From assembly GCA_019358975.1 (NCBI GenBank), contig JAHHIL010000017.1:1-64000 (forward strand): a DNA stretch of 64,000 nucleotides, given 5' to 3'. The number at the start of each line of letters is the position of its first letter. Position 1 is the stretch's first letter. The stretch is from Trichocoleus desertorum ATA4-8-CV12 (GTDB lineage: Bacteria > Cyanobacteriota > Cyanobacteriia > FACHB-46). The notes under the pieces were generated by a model that had not been told where the DNA came from, searched no databases, and was given only the letters and a program-made list of their open reading frames with translations. Shown in pieces: positions 63,135-64,000 of this stretch. The translations under genes were made by a program, and so were the position numbers.

Positions 63135-63523
63135 TAAGAAGCACAAAGGTGTTGAGTCAAAGATCAGGCTGTAATGCAGCTATCTGAAAATTACAGTTGC
63201 TTGCATTATCTCCTAATCTTAGATTCTCAGCGATATAGCCACCAGTCCGGAATGTGCCTAAGATTACTTCGAGATTTAGAGAACCTGAGGTTGAGCGGAT
63301 ACCGTGGGAGAAAGTGGTTTTTGCAAGCAGGTTAAAACTTCCCAGCTTAGGTTACGTGGAAAGTATAAGGTGTGACATCGCCCATTTAGGTGAACTCATG
63401 AGGACAGTTAAACTCATTGACTGGCAGAAAGCAAAGCTAAGGGCAGGCGATCGCAGCAGTTTGTAGTTTTCGATACATAATTGCTTATGAGCTGTTGGTA
63501 GAACTATGACAACAATTCAATTG
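63135..63523. other. Gap before the riboswitch
   Basis: About 390 bp between divergent transcripts. A 70-codon frame from GTG 63254 is open but has no ribosome site and no recognised family. The promoter of the guanidine transcript should lie here; I cannot place it. Confidence 0.35.
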
Positions 63524-63700
63524 CTTCTAGGGTTCCGGTTACAGCTTTAGCAGCTGCAACGTCTGGTCCGAGAGAGGCAACCAGTCTTTAAGTATTTCGG
63601 CAATTTTGTAGAAACACTAGCTGGTCACACGGCGGGAAAAAAGCCCGGGAGGTACGTAGCAGAGTTGGGCTGCTAGGTTTCTCCTGGGCTTTTGTGTTGC
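63524..63700 (+). ncRNA. Guanidine-I riboswitch (ykkC class)
   Basis: Hallmarks of the class appear in order: CTAGGGTTCCG (63527-63537), CTGGTCCGAGAG (near 63563-63574), and ACACGGCGGG (63626-63635) followed by AGCCCGGGAG (63642-63651). The last segment can instead pair with CTCCTGGGCT (63681-63690, one G-U), with an inner TAGCAG/CTGCTA stem, to make a terminator before TTTTG. So guanidine binding should stabilise the aptamer and let transcription run into the gene at 63741. Confidence 0.93.
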
Positions 63701-63740
63701 AATTTTTTTGTTTTTTAATCCACTCGCATCGCCATAAACC

Positions 63741-64000
63741 ATGACTGAAGATTCTCTCTTTCGCAGCCCTAATGGTGATTCACCACAGCGCCAAACCGAA
63801 GCCAGTCGTGCCCTCGAACTAGAGACACATTTGCCTCTGACGGGCTGGCAACAAGAAGTTTCCAAAGGTTTGGAGTATGGCTTGGAAGCGGCTGAAAGCA
63901 TTCGCGATCGCACCATTCCCACTTTTTCTCGTGGGGAGTTGCCGCACTATGCAGGCATCAATACTTTTCTCAAAGCGCCTTATTTAGAAGATGTGAGAAG
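63741..64000 (+). CDS. gdmH: Guanidine hydrolase GdmH (agmatinase-like), partial at right edge
   Basis: First 86 codons only. The N-terminus, with LPLTGWQQEVSKGLEYGLEA, IRDRTIPTFSRGELPHYAG and INTFLKAPYLEDV, is the type seen in Sll1077 of Synechocystis, formerly called agmatinase SpeB2 and since shown to be a nickel-dependent guanidine hydrolase. The ureohydrolase metal sites lie beyond the window. The guanidine-I riboswitch 40 bp upstream supports guanidine rather than agmatine as substrate. Nickel-insertion genes (hypA/hypB type) may follow outside the window. Confidence 0.88.
   Translation, partial: MTEDSLFRSPNGDSPQRQTEASRALELETHLPLTGWQQEVSKGLEYGLEAAESIRDRTIPTFSRGELPHYAGINTFLKAPYLEDVR

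Noticed and set aside
63254-63466. Seventy-codon frame from GTG upstream of the guanidine riboswitch
   Set aside because: No ribosome site, no recognised family, and it overlaps the probable promoter region.
1-64000. CRISPR arrays, rRNA, tRNA and complete insertion sequences
   Set aside because: None was seen. The repeats present are tandem, foldback or MITE-like and have no spacer structure.

Overview
The window is chromosomal DNA of a cyanobacterium. It carries genes for photosystem II (psbB, psbT, psbM), carotenoid synthesis (zeta-carotene desaturase) and clock input (ldpA), plus several cyanobacteria-only families, and it is dense in the HIP1 octamer GCGATCGC. The repeat types (foldback elements, C/G-rich stem-loops) and the large chemosensory operon suggest a filamentous, non-marine lineage. 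The genus cannot be fixed from the sequence alone.

Layout. 1-12.3 kb: a leftward chemosensory operon (a 1602-residue multi-PAS/GAF histidine kinase, CheR with TPRs, a double CheW, two MCPs) with no CheA or CheB in view. A divergent single-domain response regulator lies to its right, preceded by a candidate small RNA. 12.5-17.9 kb: a Ycf45-like R3H ATPase, ldpA and mnmG, all leftward. 18-25 kb: mostly cyanobacterial proteins of unknown function, a TolC-type outer-membrane channel with a long low-complexity insert, and a PilP/GspC-like protein. 25.3-28.4 kb: a degenerate alpha/beta hydrolase and an ABC-2 exporter pair behind a small ribbon-helix-helix gene. 28.5-36.9 kb: a NucS-like nuclease, DinB, a retropepsin-like gene pair, dxr, a PEP-CTERM DUF4198 protein, an IS relic, a thioesterase, a tandem universal stress protein and an orphan DNA methyltransferase. 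37-44.3 kb: a conserved core of psbM, ferredoxin, psbB, psbT, nrdR, rps1, a HAD phosphatase and metK. 44.3-51.8 kb: small envelope proteins, an A-type Fe-S carrier, a long structured non-coding stretch, a DUF6930 gene, zds with its SRPBCC neighbour, and a Met-rich secreted protein behind a MerR-type promoter.

51.8-60.3 kb is the accessory island and the most unusual part. An ImmA/IrrE-like protein and an Xre regulator face, across an elaborate operator, the first of two paralogous coiled-coil genes. Between and after these lie XisI/XisH, a small conserved gene killed by two TAA codons, two VapBC-type toxin-antitoxin modules, and two decayed DUF6745 genes, one interrupted by a MITE. A 16-bp leader shared by coiled-coil gene 1 and the small pseudogene links these parts.

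60.3-64 kb: a secreted protein, a 2Fe-2S ferredoxin, cobQ, an Npun_F0494-family gene, and, at the right edge, a guanidine-I riboswitch ahead of the first 86 codons of a guanidine hydrolase (GdmH, formerly annotated as agmatinase).
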